A stretch of DNA of 6,703 nucleotides from UBA5026 sp949065595 (lineage in GTDB: Bacteria > Bacillota_I > Bacilli_A > RF39 > UBA660): assembly GCA_949065595.1 (NCBI GenBank), contig CARSXK010000037.1:1-6703 (forward strand). The letters run 5' to 3'. Positions 1-5,489 of the stretch are shown one piece after another (within the stretch, counting starts at the first letter, position 1; every line of letters begins with the position of its first letter). The position numbers and the translations under genes were made by a program. Below the pieces are notes generated by a model that was not told the origin of the DNA, searched no databases, and saw nothing but the letters and a program-made list of their open reading frames with translations.

Positions 1-9
1 TGGAGCTTC

Positions 10-29
10 TGGTATTAAAAACTATACCA
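10..29. repeat. Short inverted repeat beyond the acetyltransferase gene
   Basis: TGGTAT (10-15) and ATACCA (24-29) form a perfect 6-bp stem around an 8-nt loop. On the minus strand no T tract follows, so it is not a convincing terminator for the acetyltransferase gene, which stops at 45. On the plus strand the stem is followed by ATTATTTTT, which could suit a weak terminator for a gene entering from the left. Chance is a real possibility in such AT-rich DNA. Confidence 0.25.
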
Positions 30-44
30 ATTATTTTTCCAAAG

Positions 45-476
45 CTAAATTTGTTGTCTTTCAACACTTAAATATTCAGTTAAATAAAAACCATTATGTA
101 AATAAAATTCTAGTCTTTGCTTTCTTAAAATATAATCATCAAACTTAATATTAACTTCATCGATATTAAGAAAGATAGTATGATTTTTATATACGTTTAA
201 ACACCATTTTAATAAAAAGCTTCCATACCCATTATTTCTATAATCATGATCAATGGCTAAATATAATATAAAAGTCATATTTTTATAGTGCATGAAATGA
301 ATAAAACCACATATTTCATGATTGATTTCTAAAACAAACATATTTGAATTTTTCATTAAAATATTAAAATATAATAGTAAAAAGGAAAACCGTTCATACT
401 TAGGAAAAGATTGCTTATAAATTTTAACTACCTTTTTCCAATCCTTTATTTTAAACTCTCTTATATTTTTGTTCAT
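45..476 (-). CDS. GNAT-family N-acetyltransferase
   Basis: This 143-residue protein looks like a complete small GNAT acetyltransferase, an enzyme that moves an acetyl group from acetyl-CoA to an amine; the substrate cannot be told. The acetyl-CoA-binding motif A is visible as LAIDHDYRNNGYGSFLL (R-N-N-G-Y-G matches Q/R-x-x-G-x-G/A), preceded by beta-strand-like segments (MFVLEINHEICGFIHF) and followed by the usual late motif LEFYLHNGF. No membrane segment or signal peptide is seen, so it should be cytosolic. The open frame extends to a GTG at 500, but ATG at 476 is preferred. It has AGGAAG seven bases upstream, and the predicted transcription start (about 496) lies downstream of the GTG. The gene appears monocistronic and is very AT-rich. 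GNAT membership is well supported; nothing links it to the surface genes. Confidence 0.88.
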   Translation of the reverse strand: MNKNIREFKIKDWKKVVKIYKQSFPKYERFSFLLLYFNILMKNSNMFVLEINHEICGFIHFMHYKNMTFILYLAIDHDYRNNGYGSFLLKWCLNVYKNHTIFLNIDEVNIKFDDYILRKQRLEFYLHNGFYLTEYLSVERQQI

Positions 477-483
477 TACATCA

Positions 484-489
484 CTTCCT
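484..489 (-). promoter_or_regulatory. Ribosome binding site deciding the acetyltransferase start
   Basis: AGGAAG on the minus strand lies seven bases before the ATG at 476. It decides against the upstream in-frame GTG at 500, which has no such site. Confidence 0.7.
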
Positions 490-502
490 AAATAAAACAC
501 AT

Positions 503-532
503 AATATAATTATTATATAAAAATAAAGTCAA
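503..532 (-). promoter_or_regulatory. Sigma-A promoter of the acetyltransferase gene
   Basis: The -35 box TTGACT (532-527) and the -10 box TATATT (508-503) are separated by 18 bp on the minus strand. Transcription would begin near 496, giving a leader of about 20 nt. The stretch around the -10 is almost pure A/T, so the exact -10 hexamer is uncertain. Confidence 0.6.
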
Positions 533-615
533 CCATACTTGCAAAAAATGATATTGACATTATAATTAAAAACCAAAAATACAGATAAATAATGATTTAA
601 ACATACAATTATTTC

Positions 616-649
616 AAAAAAAAGAAAGAAGATAACTCTCCCTACTTTT
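616..649 (-). terminator. Intrinsic terminator of the 642-1061 gene
   Basis: On the minus strand a hairpin spans 649-620. Its loop is GTTA (636-633) and its stem is thirteen positions long, with two G-U pairs and one T-T mismatch. Eight T residues (623-616) follow. The stop codon of the upstream gene (644-642) lies inside the stem. The stem is imperfect, but position and tail fit a terminator that isolates this gene from the acetyltransferase gene. Confidence 0.6.
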
Positions 650-1061
650 GAATCATATTTAATAAATTAATTTTAAAAATATCCTTGTCCGAATGTTCTT
701 TCGAAACCATAACACCCTTATAAGTTACCAATTCTGATTGATGTCCTTCTGCTAGTATATCAACTGGTTCTAATTTATCTAACATAATAATTTTTTCTTT
801 TTCATATACAATATAATATAATTCAATGGCACCATGTACTTTTGCAAATAACATATCTGTAGGTAATTTTAATTTATAAGTAACAGTTCCATTTGTCTCA
901 TTAGTCGAAATAACCTCTCCTAAAAAATTTCCTTCTTTTAAGCTAGGATAATACTCAAAATATAATTTTTTATATGCCAACATATTGTATTTTTTTAAGG
1001 AGCGTTCCAATTTATGAAATTCATTTTCATTGATATAATCAAATAAATAAGTTTCTTTCAT
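642..1061 (-). CDS. Protein of unknown function, 139 residues
   Basis: I do not recognise this family. The protein is 139 residues long with no signal peptide or convincing membrane segment, so it is probably cytosolic. Residues 1-40 are charged and aromatic-rich, probably helical (KLERSLKKYNMLAYKKLYFEYY). Residues 45-105 look like alternating beta strands (FLGEVIST, GTVTYKLKL, AIELYYIVY, KIIMLDKLEPVDIL). The tail carries a distinctive stretch, YKGVMVSKEHSDKDIFKINLL (112-132). The start is firm: ATG at 1061 follows AGGAGG with six bases between. It has its own strong promoter and terminator, so it is a single-gene unit. The gene is AT-rich. A small beta-rich nucleic-acid-binding or regulatory role is possible, but nothing in the sequence demands it. 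Confidence 0.85.
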   Translation of the reverse strand: MKETYLFDYINENEFHKLERSLKKYNMLAYKKLYFEYYPSLKEGNFLGEVISTNETNGTVTYKLKLPTDMLFAKVHGAIELYYIVYEKEKIIMLDKLEPVDILAEGHQSELVTYKGVMVSKEHSDKDIFKINLLNMIQK

Positions 1062-1089
1062 ACTACGCCTCCTATTCTACTGTATCCAA

Positions 1090-1118
1090 ATTATAACATT
1101 TCAAATTTTAAAAGTCAA
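1090..1118 (-). promoter_or_regulatory. Extended -10 sigma-A promoter of the 642-1061 gene
   Basis: The -35 box TTGACT (1118-1113) and the -10 box TATAAT (1095-1090) have a 17-bp spacer on the minus strand. The -10 is preceded by TG plus one base, the extended -10 form. Transcription would start near 1083, about 22 nt before the ATG. The promoter lies just beyond the terminator of the operon to its right, so the gene is an independent unit. Confidence 0.85.
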
Positions 1119-1128
1119 ACAATCGAAG

Positions 1129-1154
1129 AAAAAAAGAGTGAATTTACACTCCTT
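1129..1154 (-). terminator. Intrinsic terminator of the two-gene surface operon
   Basis: Minus-strand GAGTG (1151-1147), a 6-nt loop and CACTC (1140-1136) form a perfect 5-bp core. It can be extended by a G-U pair and an A-U pair into the stop codon of the 683-residue gene. Seven T residues (1135-1129) follow. This is a compact, convincing rho-independent terminator. Confidence 0.85.
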
Positions 1155-3204
1155 ATGCACATCTTGATTTTTCTAAAACTTTATATTCTTCTCCATCCAA
1201 TGTAAAGATACCTTGTTCCACATTGTAAACTGGATTCATAATAGCAGTATCTGCTATTTGACGTAATGCTTTATATTGTGTCAATAATGAAGCTTTGGAC
1301 ATAGCAGAATAATCGCCTTCTTGAAAGCCTTGTTCTTCAACAGATTCTTCTATAATTTCGTAATCTTCTTGAAAGCCTTCCTCCTCAATAGACTCTTCTA
1401 TTATAATTTCATAATCTTCAGTTGAAGAAGAATCTGGATTTGTTTCTACTTCTTCCTGTTTTGAATTCTCTTGTGATACCTCTTCGACAAAATCTTGTTC
1501 CACAACAGGATCTGTAGTCTCTTCAACAATTTGTTCTGGTACAACTACAATTGTCTCAACTGTTTCTTGTTGAGAAGGTCTTGATAAAACACCTTCATTA
1601 TAATTCTTCATATAAAGAGCATCATTTGGATATTTTGCCGCTACCCCATTTAATCCATCCCAAAATGCACTTTGGGCATATTCTAATTTTGATTTTGAAT
1701 TAGCATCAAACTGATTATTTGCAGCATCCTCAAATTCTTCTCTTTTTGCTGCTTCATATTCTTCAGTGGTTATAGATTCAGTACTCAATCCTAGCTGCTC
1801 TAACTCCTGATTGGAAACAATTTGATTATTAGGCAATGTTGTTACATCGTCTATAGATACTTCAGTACTTGTTTTTTTAGTACTTCCAGTACCTTCGTAT
1901 GAAAATTTTTCATTTTCTTGATACTCTGTTTTTTTATCTTGAGCTCCCTTATAAATTTCCGTTTCTAATTGAATACCTGATAATCGTTCCACTTCAGAAA
2001 CAAGTGAAAAATCCTGATTTCGATATTCTAGCATATATGACAATGTTAACTTTTCAGATAACATTCCATAAAGTACGGTTTCAAACTCTGCTCGTTCACT
2101 TTTTTGTTTTGTTCCATATGGGGCTTCTGTTGTACAAGTATATAAATCTTGTCCCACGAAATTCATAATATCATCTGATAGCCCTTTTGGTAAAATCACA
2201 TCCGCTGATTTGGCAAGACAACCACATAATACAACTGCAGCAGCATTATATTGCGCTGTATGCTCATTCATCAATTTTTCTTCGATAAATACTTCTATTT
2301 CTTTGGCTACTTCTTTTCTTTCTGATTTTTCTGCATCATTGTATTTAGCAATCAATGCCTGAAATTGCATTACAAGTTCAGCAGATGGCTGATGGGAAAA
2401 AATCAAATCGTATTTCAATTGTTTGTCAGATGTAACCGTCATTGCGTCCTCCATAAACTCATTGATGCACCAATAAAAATTCTGGATAATGGAATCTGTA
2501 GTTTTACTAAAATAACCCAATCGAGCATAATCTAAAGGATCCACTTGCTCCATATTGGCAAGTAAATAGAAATCCATATAATTATGAATACCAACTGTAC
2601 TCATAAAATCAACACCACATTCTCTTGAAGATGCAATAAACTCAATACTATTATTAATCAAAATGGTATTATCGTTAGCATCAAATGATAAATCTGGTGC
2701 CAATAGAACTTCTGGTACATTTAATTCCTCATTTGCTTCTGATTGTATTTCCTCTACTGGTAAAGATTCCTCATTTTTTCCTCCTATATAGAAGTTTTCA
2801 CTTCTGATTTGTATAGATGAATCATTTTCACTTTCTTGAGCATATGACGCTATTTTAGGAAACAATGTAACTGTGGCTGTAGCAAAAGCTGCAGCAGTAA
2901 GCGTAATTTTAGGATGCTTTGTCATCCATGAATACAAATTAGCTTTCCCTCTTTCTATCAATGCACCAAGTGTTTCCTTTTGAACATCTATTCTTTCCAA
3001 CTTTTTGTCCATTCCTAATTGTGTTAATTTACTAACATAATTTGCTTGGATAGTTGATGAAAGTTTTAAAGCGTCTAATTCTTCTTGTGCTTGACTTAAT
3101 AAGGAATCCAATCGTAAATAATTAGAAGTATTAGAATCCAGTTCCTTACTAAATTCTTCAATTATATTTTGTGCTTCCTTTTTCAACTTTTGTCTATTTT
3201 TCAT
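1153..3204 (-). CDS. Membrane-anchored protein with acidic repeats, function unknown
   Basis: This 683-residue protein is not recognised as a known family. Residues 1-90 are charged and coiled-coil-like (KKEAQNIIEEFSKEL, AQEELDALKL). Residues 97-122 look like a membrane span or signal sequence: K-H-P-K, then ITLTAAAFATATVTLF, then IASYA followed by Q. Residues 165-430 look mostly helical and include a Cys-Gly-Cys at 327-329. A Ser/Thr/Glu linker (about 435-485) precedes a helical segment with AFWDGLNGVAAKYPND (513-528). Residues 545-630 are very acidic and contain two near-identical repeats of 16-17 residues. The last 45 residues look folded again. There is no LPXTG motif or C-terminal anchor. 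The likely topology is coiled coil inside and most of the protein outside. ATG at 3204 is chosen over TTG at 3213, because AAAGGG lies 9 nt before the ATG but directly abuts the TTG. It lies 37 bp after the 451-residue gene with no promoter between, so co-transcription is likely. Confidence 0.85.
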   Translation of the reverse strand: MKNRQKLKKEAQNIIEEFSKELDSNTSNYLRLDSLLSQAQEELDALKLSSTIQANYVSKLTQLGMDKKLERIDVQKETLGALIERGKANLYSWMTKHPKITLTAAAFATATVTLFPKIASYAQESENDSSIQIRSENFYIGGKNEESLPVEEIQSEANEELNVPEVLLAPDLSFDANDNTILINNSIEFIASSRECGVDFMSTVGIHNYMDFYLLANMEQVDPLDYARLGYFSKTTDSIIQNFYWCINEFMEDAMTVTSDKQLKYDLIFSHQPSAELVMQFQALIAKYNDAEKSERKEVAKEIEVFIEEKLMNEHTAQYNAAAVVLCGCLAKSADVILPKGLSDDIMNFVGQDLYTCTTEAPYGTKQKSERAEFETVLYGMLSEKLTLSYMLEYRNQDFSLVSEVERLSGIQLETEIYKGAQDKKTEYQENEKFSYEGTGSTKKTSTEVSIDDVTTLPNNQIVSNQELEQLGLSTESITTEEYEAAKREEFEDAANNQFDANSKSKLEYAQSAFWDGLNGVAAKYPNDALYMKNYNEGVLSRPSQQETVETIVVVPEQIVEETTDPVVEQDFVEEVSQENSKQEEVETNPDSSSTEDYEIIIEESIEEEGFQEDYEIIEESVEEQGFQEGDYSAMSKASLLTQYKALRQIADTAIMNPVYNVEQGIFTLDGEEYKVLEKSRCA
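1317..1415 (-). repeat. Two-copy tandem repeat coding an acidic peptide
   Basis: Two adjacent units, 1317-1364 (48 bp) and 1365-1415 (51 bp), encode EDYEIIEESVEEQGFQ and EDYEIIIEESIEEEGFQ. They differ by one inserted Ile codon and a few substitutions, so the duplication is in frame and recent enough to be seen in the DNA. They lie in the acidic, presumably extracellular part of the 683-residue protein. Confidence 0.85.
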
Positions 3205-3213
3205 AAATTTCAA

Positions 3214-3221
3214 CCCTTTCT
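3214..3221 (-). promoter_or_regulatory. Ribosome binding site deciding the 683-residue start
   Basis: AGAAAGGG on the minus strand ends nine bases before the ATG at 3204. The in-frame TTG at 3213 touches this site and would have no spacing, so the ATG is taken as the start. Confidence 0.65.
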
Positions 3222-3241
3222 AATCCCCTATCATTAATCAT

Positions 3242-4597
3242 TTATTCTGTTTTTTCTTTTTTATTTCCAGTATATTGATATCCATCTGATAATAACTTTG
3301 TATCATTATAAACACTCCAAAGTTTGTCCTCTTTGATATCTTCTATATACTCTCTTTTCTTATAACTATATGTTTTCACATCTCTTATTTCATAAATTGG
3401 TTCTCTTGTCGTAGTTTGCTCATACCCAGAAATGTACTTTACTTCAGTGGTAAGTTTTATCGTTTGATAAGTAGGTTCTACACATTTATATTCTGATAAA
3501 TTTTGTGTAGACTTCTTCCATACTTTAAAAACCATTCCCACAGTAGAAGTACAATTTTCAGGACATCCTTCATGGAAAGAACGAACAAATTCATATTTAT
3601 AACCTGCTTGATTTGGTTTTTCGTAATATGGCTTTTCTCCTAAATAAATCCATTGCTCTCCACTAATGGTTTCCCCAGTTGGTACATAATCATATTTATT
3701 ACATACCAATAGTTGTTCCGTTCCTGCATCCAATACTTTCACAGAATAGATTGGTTTAGATTTATCAGTCGTTGTAGTTTCTTTATAACCAGTTAATACT
3801 TTCTGCTTTGTCGTTTTAGTACGCACTGCGGTATATTTATCTGCTTGTACTGGAGTAGTAGAATATTCAGACCATTCTCCTTCTTTCCAATAACTATTAT
3901 CTATTTTTTTCACATATTCCCATAGATATTCTTTTTCTGGATCTACTGGTTCTGGATCTGGCTTATCCGGTTTATCTGGTTTTGCAGGTGGATTAATTAC
4001 CACATTATTGGTTGTATTATTATTAATCGTTGTATTGTTATTGATTGTTGTATTATTTACTGTATTATTAATAACTGGTTTAGATGGGTAAATAATAGGT
4101 TGGCTTACATCACTTGGTTGTTTTTCACAAATGGCAGTCTGACAATAATCATAACATCCCATGTATACCAATAAATAATTTTCTTGATCTGTACATTTTA
4201 AATTCACTTTCATGACAAATTCAGTCTCATGTTTTACTACTTCAACATAAGAATCAATCAAATCACATTGAGATCCTTTACTATCAACAAATGGTAAAAT
4301 TATTTTTTGATTCAGCATATCACCTAATGTCATTTTTACAGTTTCTCCAACTACTTTAGGTAATCTTTCTGTTGTATAGTAACTTTTCGCTGCATCTTTC
4401 ATAGCAACTACATTATTATTGAAAATCTGATCATAAAATACAGCAACATTATTTTCTTTATTGATTCCATTAATTGCGTTCTTTAAATCACTTTTCATTG
4501 GAAATAGCCATATCAAAATAAAGATAAATAAGGCTACAAATAGAAATTGTATTACTACATTTCTTAACGAAAAATTATTTTGTTTTTCTTCATACAT
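3242..4597 (-). CDS. Membrane-anchored pilin-like repeat protein, function unknown
   Basis: This 451-residue protein has an N-terminal hydrophobic span (14-34, VVIQFLFVALFIFILIWLF) behind a short charged segment, so its bulk should lie outside the cell. The segment opens FSL, like type IV prepilins, but lacks the preceding Gly and the Glu at +5. Residues 35-152 resemble a pilin or pseudopilin head (MKDAAKSYYTTERLPK, then GSQCDLIDSYVEV, VNLKC and CYDYC); this is inference from pattern. Residues 176-201 are an Asn/Thr repeat (NNTTIN units) and 203-218 a Pro/Lys/Asp linker typical of surface spacers. Residues 224-451 contain motifs that occur twice, LTGYKETTT/ISGYEQTTT and WSEYS/WSVYN, plus a C-x3-C (345-349). 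No sortase signal is present. ATG at 4597 follows GAAGGGGG by seven bases. The frame stays open to 4768, but that part covers the promoters and is not coding. It is the first gene of the operon with the 683-residue gene. Confidence 0.85.
   Translation of the reverse strand: MYEEKQNNFSLRNVVIQFLFVALFIFILIWLFPMKSDLKNAINGINKENNVAVFYDQIFNNNVVAMKDAAKSYYTTERLPKVVGETVKMTLGDMLNQKIILPFVDSKGSQCDLIDSYVEVVKHETEFVMKVNLKCTDQENYLLVYMGCYDYCQTAICEKQPSDVSQPIIYPSKPVINNTVNNTTINNNTTINNNTTNNVVINPPAKPDKPDKPDPEPVDPEKEYLWEYVKKIDNSYWKEGEWSEYSTTPVQADKYTAVRTKTTKQKVLTGYKETTTTDKSKPIYSVKVLDAGTEQLLVCNKYDYVPTGETISGEQWIYLGEKPYYEKPNQAGYKYEFVRSFHEGCPENCTSTVGMVFKVWKKSTQNLSEYKCVEPTYQTIKLTTEVKYISGYEQTTTREPIYEIRDVKTYSYKKREYIEDIKEDKLWSVYNDTKLLSDGYQYTGNKKEKTE
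3995..4072 (-). repeat. Asn/Thr low-complexity repeat, 18-bp period
   Basis: Within the 451-residue gene, the DNA repeats with a period of about 18 bp, encoding hexapeptides close to T-T-I-N-N-N. Two units are nearly exact and the flanking ones are degenerate. It separates the pilin-like part from the Pro/Lys/Asp linker and is a likely site of length variation between strains. Confidence 0.75.
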
Positions 4598-4604
4598 ATA
4601 AATT

Positions 4605-4612
4605 CCCCCTTC
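4605..4612 (-). promoter_or_regulatory. Ribosome binding site deciding the 451-residue start
   Basis: GAAGGGGG on the minus strand lies seven bases before the ATG at 4597. The upstream in-frame ATGs at 4684 and 4768 have no comparable site, and 4768 lies inside the Smr gene. Confidence 0.8.
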
Positions 4613-4625
4613 ATTTATGCCATGT

Positions 4626-4654
4626 ATAATAGCATAAAACCTATTATTTGTCAA
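4626..4654 (-). promoter_or_regulatory. Proximal promoter of the surface operon (P2)
   Basis: A consensus -35 TTGACA (4654-4649) and a -10 TATTAT (4631-4626) are separated by 17 bp on the minus strand. Transcription would start near 4619, giving a leader of about 22 nt that carries the GAAGGGGG ribosome site. This is the simplest promoter for the two-gene operon. Confidence 0.75.
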
Positions 4655-4660
4655 ATACAA

Positions 4661-4696
4661 ACAAAAATTGCCAAAAAGACCCATTTTTTGCAATTT
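4661..4696 (-). terminator. Terminator-like hairpin between two promoters
   Basis: On the minus strand AAATTGC (4696-4690) pairs with GCAATTT (4671-4665). After one mismatch, five A residues (4688-4684) pair with five T residues (4677-4673), around a 6-nt loop. A T-rich tail (TTTTGTTTG) follows. It could end transcripts from the Smr gene and from the distal promoter P1. The stem is A/T-rich and so may be weak. Confidence 0.45.
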
Positions 4697-4723
4697 GTTA
4701 AAGTATTTGGTGAACAGACAGTT

Positions 4724-4752
4724 ATTATAACACCATGATTTTGGCCTGTCAA
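4724..4752 (-). promoter_or_regulatory. Perfect-consensus distal promoter (P1)
   Basis: TTGACA (4752-4747), a 17-bp spacer and TATAAT (4729-4724) on the minus strand match the sigma-A consensus at all twelve positions. The -35 overlaps the Smr stop codon. A dyad, GACAG on one side and CTGTC on the other (4717-4721 and 4746-4750), brackets the core promoter and could be an operator, though five bases are few. The start near 4717 would give either a long leader for the surface operon or, if the hairpin at 4661-4696 terminates, a short RNA of about 55-60 nt. Confidence 0.75.
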
Positions 4753-5015
4753 ACCTTAATTTGAACAATAGTACACCCTGGATTAAAATAATGAATTTGG
4801 TATTGCAACACTTTTTTATTTTTTCTTAATGTTTCATGTGTTGTTTTATAAAGAATGCCACTCCCAATCCCATGTATAATAAGACAAATTTCATTTTTCA
4901 TCCGTAAATTATCACGAATAAAATCATCAATGGCAACTCGTGCAGTTTCTCTATCATACCCATGTAAATCTAACTTGGGAAACCGATTTAAAAATAAAAT
5001 ACCATTTAAGTTCAT
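4749..5015 (-). CDS. Stand-alone Smr-domain protein
   Basis: This 88-residue protein is essentially a lone Smr (small MutS-related) domain, the fold found at the C-terminus of MutS2. It has the family signatures LDLHG (15-19), HGIGSG (48-53, the H-G-x-G-x-G loop) and a final strand GCTIVQI (80-86). In the family these surround a nucleic-acid binding or nicking site, so a DNA- or RNA-binding nuclease role is plausible but unproven here. It has no MutS ATPase part, no membrane segment and no signal peptide. ATG at 5015 is preceded by AGGATGGA with five bases between. It lies 57 bp after the VanZ gene, behind a weak terminator-like hairpin, and has no clear promoter of its own, so it is probably expressed by read-through from the glycosyltransferase promoter. 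Its stop is TGA. Confidence 0.9.
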   Translation of the reverse strand: MNLNGILFLNRFPKLDLHGYDRETARVAIDDFIRDNLRMKNEICLIIHGIGSGILYKTTHETLRKNKKVLQYQIHYFNPGCTIVQIKV

Positions 5016-5032
5016 CTCAATCCATCCTATTC

Positions 5033-5061
5033 AAAAAAAGACAATTTTATCACAATTAGTC
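5033..5061 (-). terminator. Weak terminator-like hairpin after the VanZ gene
   Basis: On the minus strand GAC and AATT (5061-5054, with a bulged T) pair with AATT and GTC (5046-5040) around a 7-nt loop, followed by seven T residues (5039-5033). The stem is short and bulged, so it may only attenuate transcription into the Smr gene. Confidence 0.4.
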
Positions 5062-5072
5062 ATATCCAAAAA

Positions 5073-5489
5073 CTAGTATACCATCTTTTTCTTACAAAAC
5101 CAATGATATAAGTAAATTCCTACACCCGATCCAAATCCATCCCAAAATACATCTTTTAATTCCCCAGAACGTCCTATCACAAAAAGTTGGTGAAACTCAT
5201 CGGTACAAGCATACAAAAAACAAATCAAAAAAGAAAACTTCATCCATCTTTTATTTTTCCCATTACTAGCATTACTAACTAGTATTCCTAAAACAAAATA
5301 CAGAAAAAAATGAGCAAATTTTCGAACCAAAAAAGTAACCCATTCAATTGATATAAAAGGAAATAGATGTAATATTTTATCTACATAAAAATGACTGGTT
5401 TGGATAGATTCTCTACCCGATTCACTTGATAACACAAAAACAAGTATCATCCAAAGAAGAACAAATATCCATTTGATATATTTTTTCAT
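5073..5489 (-). CDS. VanZ-family membrane protein
   Basis: This 138-residue integral membrane protein has the VanZ-like signatures in order: SSESGRES (21-28) just after the first hydrophobic span (about 6-20), RKFAHFFLY (56-64) opening the second, and the long motif from YACTDEFHQ (93-101) through GRSGELKDVFWDGFG (106-120). About four membrane spans are seen (6-20, 58-72, 84-95, 115-130). The first VanZ came from a vancomycin-resistance cluster, where it confers low-level teicoplanin resistance by an unknown mechanism. Most chromosomal members have no assigned role, and no other van gene is seen here. Its ATG overlaps the TGA of the glycosyltransferase gene by four bases, which suggests translational coupling and a shared envelope-related task. 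Family assignment is strong; function is not established. Confidence 0.92.
   Translation of the reverse strand: MKKYIKWIFVLLWMILVFVLSSESGRESIQTSHFYVDKILHLFPFISIEWVTFLVRKFAHFFLYFVLGILVSNASNGKNKRWMKFSFLICFLYACTDEFHQLFVIGRSGELKDVFWDGFGSGVGIYLYHWFCKKKMVY

Noticed and set aside
1899..2168. Plus-strand open frame of 89 codons
   Set aside because: It lies wholly inside the 683-residue gene on the other strand, has no ribosome site, and its Phe/Leu-rich product is what the complement of a Lys/Glu-rich gene yields.
2923..2925. Internal ATG start giving the 683-residue protein a classical N-terminal signal peptide
   Set aside because: The nearest purine-rich stretch is about 17 bases upstream, too far. 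The preceding 93 codons are a coherent coiled coil with a good ribosome site, so the longer form is kept.
3995..4072. CRISPR-like short repeat array
   Set aside because: The 18-bp periodicity has no spacers and stays in frame as a hexapeptide repeat, so it is a coding low-complexity tract.
3242..4597. Sortase-anchored cell-wall protein
   Set aside because: Despite the Pro/Lys/Asp spacer, no LPXTG-like motif, C-terminal hydrophobic segment or basic tail is present; the C-terminus is hydrophilic.
4598..4768. 57-residue N-terminal extension of the 451-residue protein
   Set aside because: This stretch holds two promoters and a hairpin and overlaps the end of the Smr gene. The ribosome site GAAGGGGG fits only the ATG at 4597.
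4855..5076. Plus-strand open frame of 73 codons
   Set aside because: It is the antisense of the Smr gene, which has clear family motifs; no ribosome site or promoter supports it.
4749..5488. TGA read as tryptophan (Mollicutes code)
   Set aside because: The Smr and glycosyltransferase genes end in TGA at natural family lengths, and tryptophans such as that of D-S-D-D-W use TGG.
5073..5489. Glycopeptide-resistance cluster
   Set aside because: Only a VanZ-family protein is present; no vanA, vanH, vanX or two-component genes accompany it, and VanZ-like proteins are common outside such clusters.
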